From the NCBI RefSeq assembly GCF_020480685.1, contig NZ_JAJAFU010000007.1:20117-84116 (forward strand): 64,000 bases of DNA, written 5' to 3'. This DNA is from Deferrivibrio essentukiensis (lineage in GTDB: Bacteria; Chrysiogenota; Deferribacteres; Deferribacterales; Deferrivibrionaceae). Of the stretch, positions 61,661-64,000 are shown in pieces; position 1 is the first letter of the stretch; the number at the start of each line of letters is the position of its first letter. Below the pieces are notes generated by a model. That model was not told where the DNA came from, did not search any database, and saw only the letters and a program-made list of their open reading frames with translations. Both the position numbers and the translations under genes were made by a program.

Positions 61661-64000
61661 ATGACTGATTCTTTATTTTGTATCTTTTATAAAAAGATAT
61701 ATCTGGTTGGTAATGATATTAAAGTAGATATTACTAAGACAATATCCAATCTACCGGAAAATATTAAAGATTTGATTTCTAAGAATTCAATAGAGAGTTT
61801 TTCTGATTTTTATTACAACTTATTTTATAAAGATAAGGAAAGCTTTAAAAGTAATCTTACTGTAGATAATAAAGATAAGGCTCCGTTAGATTTTTTAGTA
61901 TATTCTACTGTAATAAATAGGGTAAATAATAAAGTATATTTTGTCGAAGTATATAATGAAAATACACAACATCTCAAAGATGTAATTGGATATTTGGATG
62001 AGAGCGATTTGATTAGCTTCGTCATCTACTTTGATGATAAAGTACTGTTTGCTGACAAAGGGTTTGAGGCTCAAACAGGTTATGATTTTGAATATTTAAA
62101 TAATATTAACTTTTCATCACTTTTTAACGATTACTTTTCAGAGACAGTTAAGGTTTTATCTGAAAAAAGGAAATCAGGGTATAGTTTAAACCATTCTTTT
62201 CATTATCTCCCCTTAAAAGTTAAAAACGGCAGTGTCAAATATTTTCATATTCAGGATGTTACAATTAATTATAAAGGGTTAAATGCCGGATGTATGTTTT
62301 TTATAGATGTTACAAATGAAACAAATTATAGAGATATTTATAATATTTTATATAAAATCAACAAGGTGGTAAGCAATAGTTTTCTAACATATGAAAGTTT
62401 TTTCAAAGCACTTTGTAAAGAAGTTGTTTTGGACAAGAATATATCTTTTGCGTGGGTAGGAAAGCTAAAGAGGAAAAGAATAATACCTTTGGCAAATGAA
62501 GGCTATAATGAAGGTTATCTTAAATATTTTTTATCAACGTTAAATAAAGAAGGTTTTGACTCTGGTCCTACTTTTAAATCCATTATGGCAAATACCATAA
62601 AATTTAATTCAGATACCAAAAATAACTTATCAATGAGATTATGGCAGAAAGAGATGCTTAAAAGGAATTTTTTATCTTCCTGTGCAATCCCATTTAGTCT
62701 GGATAAAGAATATTATATTTTAAACCTATACTCTAATAGAGAATATTTTTTTAATGAAAATATATTAGATGCACTAAAAGTGCTTCAGGAAGTAGTAATT
62801 AATAGTCTTAAAAATATAAAAGAGCTAAATTTAAAAAATACATTTTTTAGTGCTATAGAAAATACTTATGATTGGATATTGATTACTGATAAAAATGGTA
62901 AAATAGAATATGTCAATAATGCTGTAACAGATATTAGCGGTTATAATAAAAATGAGCTTATCGGCGCTACCCCTGCAATTTTTAAATCAGACATATATGA
63001 TAAAGAATTTTATAAAAACCTTTGGGATACGGTGCTTTCAGGAAATATTTTTAAAGGGGCGGTAATAAATAAAAGGAAGGATGGTGAGTTTTTTCAAATA
63101 GACAATACTATTATGCCTATATTGGAAGATGGCGTAGTCAAAAAATTTGTTTCAATAGCAAAAGATGTATCAAAGGAGGTTTATTTAGAAGAGGAGATAC
63201 ATAAGTTTAAATATCGAGATATTCTTACCGGGCTTCTAAACAGAGAAGGTTTTGTAAAGAAGATAGATAAAGATATCAAGTCGTTAGAGGGTTCAAGAAG
63301 TATTTTAGCAGTTATAATAATTGATATATATGAATTTACAACGCTAAATGATATTTATGGTTTTAGCTTTTGTGATCGTCTTTTGCAAAAGATATCCACA
63401 ATGCTTGAAAATGCTTTTTATAAGTCTGATGCTATTTCAAGGTTAGGTGGCGATAGTTTTGGGCTTTTTATAAACCTTAGCGATCAAAGTGATATATTAA
63501 ATATACTTAAAAAAATTGAAGACATATTTAATGAAGATATTTTTATTGATGGGAAAAGAGTAAAAGTTAATATAAATACAGGCATATCCTTTCTAAGTGA
63601 TGAAGTAAACGCTACTAATATGATAACAAGAGCCGAAGTAGCATTGAGTTTATCAAAAAGCGAAAAGGCAAATTCTTTTAAAATTTATAATGATGAAATA
63701 AACAAGAGCATATCTGAATATTTTCAAAAAACACAGTTAATAAAAGAATGCATTGAATCAAATTATTTTGTATTTTATTTGCAGCCTATATTTGATGCAA
63801 AAACTCATATATTGAAAAGTTTTGAAGCCTTAGTAAGAATAAATCATCCACAAAAAGGGGTAATTTATCCCGGTTATTTTATTGATATAGTTGAAAATAG
63901 TGATTTTTTATATAAATTTGAAGAGGTTCTAATTAAAAATATTATAGATTATGAAAGATTTATTTGTAATAAATTGGGCAGATGTGTTGATATAGCAATA
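61661..64000 (+). CDS. large PAS-GAF-PAS-GGDEF-EAL protein, C-terminus cut by the window end
   Basis: Open from the ATG at 61661 to the last base (780 codons, no stop). Order: about 110 residues of unknown N-terminal sequence; PAS-like region (about 112-225, ISFVIYFDDKVLFADKGFEAQTGYD); GAF-like region (about 235-385); PAS (about 395-510, DWILITDKNGKIEYVNNAVTDISGYNKNELIG); GGDEF (about 517-680, YRDILTGLLNREGFVKK) with active site RLGGDSF, where Ser replaces Glu; EAL (from about 695) with FYLQPIF and SFEALVRI. The GGDSF change makes cyclase activity doubtful, so a phosphodiesterase is likely. GTGAGG lies just before the ATG. The EAL catalytic part is not fully visible. Confidence 0.87.
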   Translation, partial: MTDSLFCIFYKKIYLVGNDIKVDITKTISNLPENIKDLISKNSIESFSDFYYNLFYKDKESFKSNLTVDNKDKAPLDFLVYSTVINRVNNKVYFVEVYNENTQHLKDVIGYLDESDLISFVIYFDDKVLFADKGFEAQTGYDFEYLNNINFSSLFNDYFSETVKVLSEKRKSGYSLNHSFHYLPLKVKNGSVKYFHIQDVTINYKGLNAGCMFFIDVTNETNYRDIYNILYKINKVVSNSFLTYESFFKALCKEVVLDKNISFAWVGKLKRKRIIPLANEGYNEGYLKYFLSTLNKEGFDSGPTFKSIMANTIKFNSDTKNNLSMRLWQKEMLKRNFLSSCAIPFSLDKEYYILNLYSNREYFFNENILDALKVLQEVVINSLKNIKELNLKNTFFSAIENTYDWILITDKNGKIEYVNNAVTDISGYNKNELIGATPAIFKSDIYDKEFYKNLWDTVLSGNIFKGAVINKRKDGEFFQIDNTIMPILEDGVVKKFVSIAKDVSKEVYLEEEIHKFKYRDILTGLLNREGFVKKIDKDIKSLEGSRSILAVIIIDIYEFTTLNDIYGFSFCDRLLQKISTMLENAFYKSDAISRLGGDSFGLFINLSDQSDILNILKKIEDIFNEDIFIDGKRVKVNINTGISFLSDEVNATNMITRAEVALSLSKSEKANSFKIYNDEINKSISEYFQKTQLIKECIESNYFVFYLQPIFDAKTHILKSFEALVRINHPQKGVIYPGYFIDIVENSDFLYKFEEVLIKNIIDYERFICNKLGRCVDIAI

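Overview
The window is AT-rich (about one third GC by eye) and densely packed with operons whose genes often overlap by a few bases. Gene content points to a diderm, respiratory bacterium with an anaerobic or microaerophilic life: LptD, an RND pump with a TolC-like partner, an Nqr subunit, flavodiiron protein with rubredoxin, rubrerythrin, heme synthesis, and a UbiA/MqnP-type quinone prenyltransferase next to UbiX. Protein style and gene content fit Deferribacterota (Deferribacter-like); this is inference, since no rRNA marker is present. No rRNA, CRISPR array, transposase or prophage is visible.

Layout. 1-263 is the 5' end of nqrA (minus strand) behind a leader with two perfect palindromes. 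614-5685 (minus) is a YbhGFSR-type ABC exporter. 5800-8249 (minus) holds flavodiiron protein, rubredoxin and a DHH phosphoesterase. 8282-14372 (minus) is one tight operon, accD-folC-lptD-epimerase-secreted protein. 14572-20861 (plus) holds a DUF134 regulator, hemE-hemH-prenyltransferase-ubiX and a run of little-known genes (zinc ribbon/membrane protein, coiled coil, HDOD, lipoprotein). 20885-21877 (minus) has a small cytochrome with an unusual heme motif and a methyltransferase, then tRNA-Val. 22153-29676 is a glycerol-3-phosphate block: ugpC (minus), then ugpB-ugpA-ugpE-glpD and a nucleotidyltransferase/HAD fusion (plus). 29684-35473 (minus) holds GT2, Lrp/AsnC, nth, MFS, cysteine desulfurase, an IscR-like regulator, cysE and ferredoxin. 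35631-39012 (plus) has an Sm-like small protein, a Nudix enzyme and a polar amino-acid ABC importer without an ATPase. 39106-46420 is a complete phosphate module: pstSCAB (plus) facing phoU-phoB-phoR (minus). 46568-56409 holds a PpiC/SurA foldase, a radical SAM protein, cardiolipin synthase, RarD and a tripartite RND efflux operon. 56545-58147 is an oxidative-stress locus (rubrerythrin and a bacterioferritin-like protein, divergent from a Fur/PerR regulator). 58144-64000 holds two GGDEF-EAL proteins flanking tRNA-Cys, tRNA-Gly, a repeat-rich 440-base spacer and an Old Yellow Enzyme.

The most interesting signals are regulatory and structural. Two matching Pho boxes, each of four hexamers at an exact 11-base period, sit before pstS and phoU. 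An importer permease gene appears to start at an ATT codon, so a default gene call would lose about 69 residues. A terminator-shaped hairpin encloses the start codon of an MFS gene. A terminator separates rubredoxin from its partner flavodiiron gene. Three genes have promoters so close to the start codon that leaderless or near-leaderless mRNAs are likely. A degenerate nucleotidyltransferase is fused to a HAD phosphatase inside the G3P locus. I did not find a clearly new defence or biosynthetic system; the nearest candidates for new biology are the fusion protein, the CX3CH cytochrome and the operon of unknown genes at 18737-20861.
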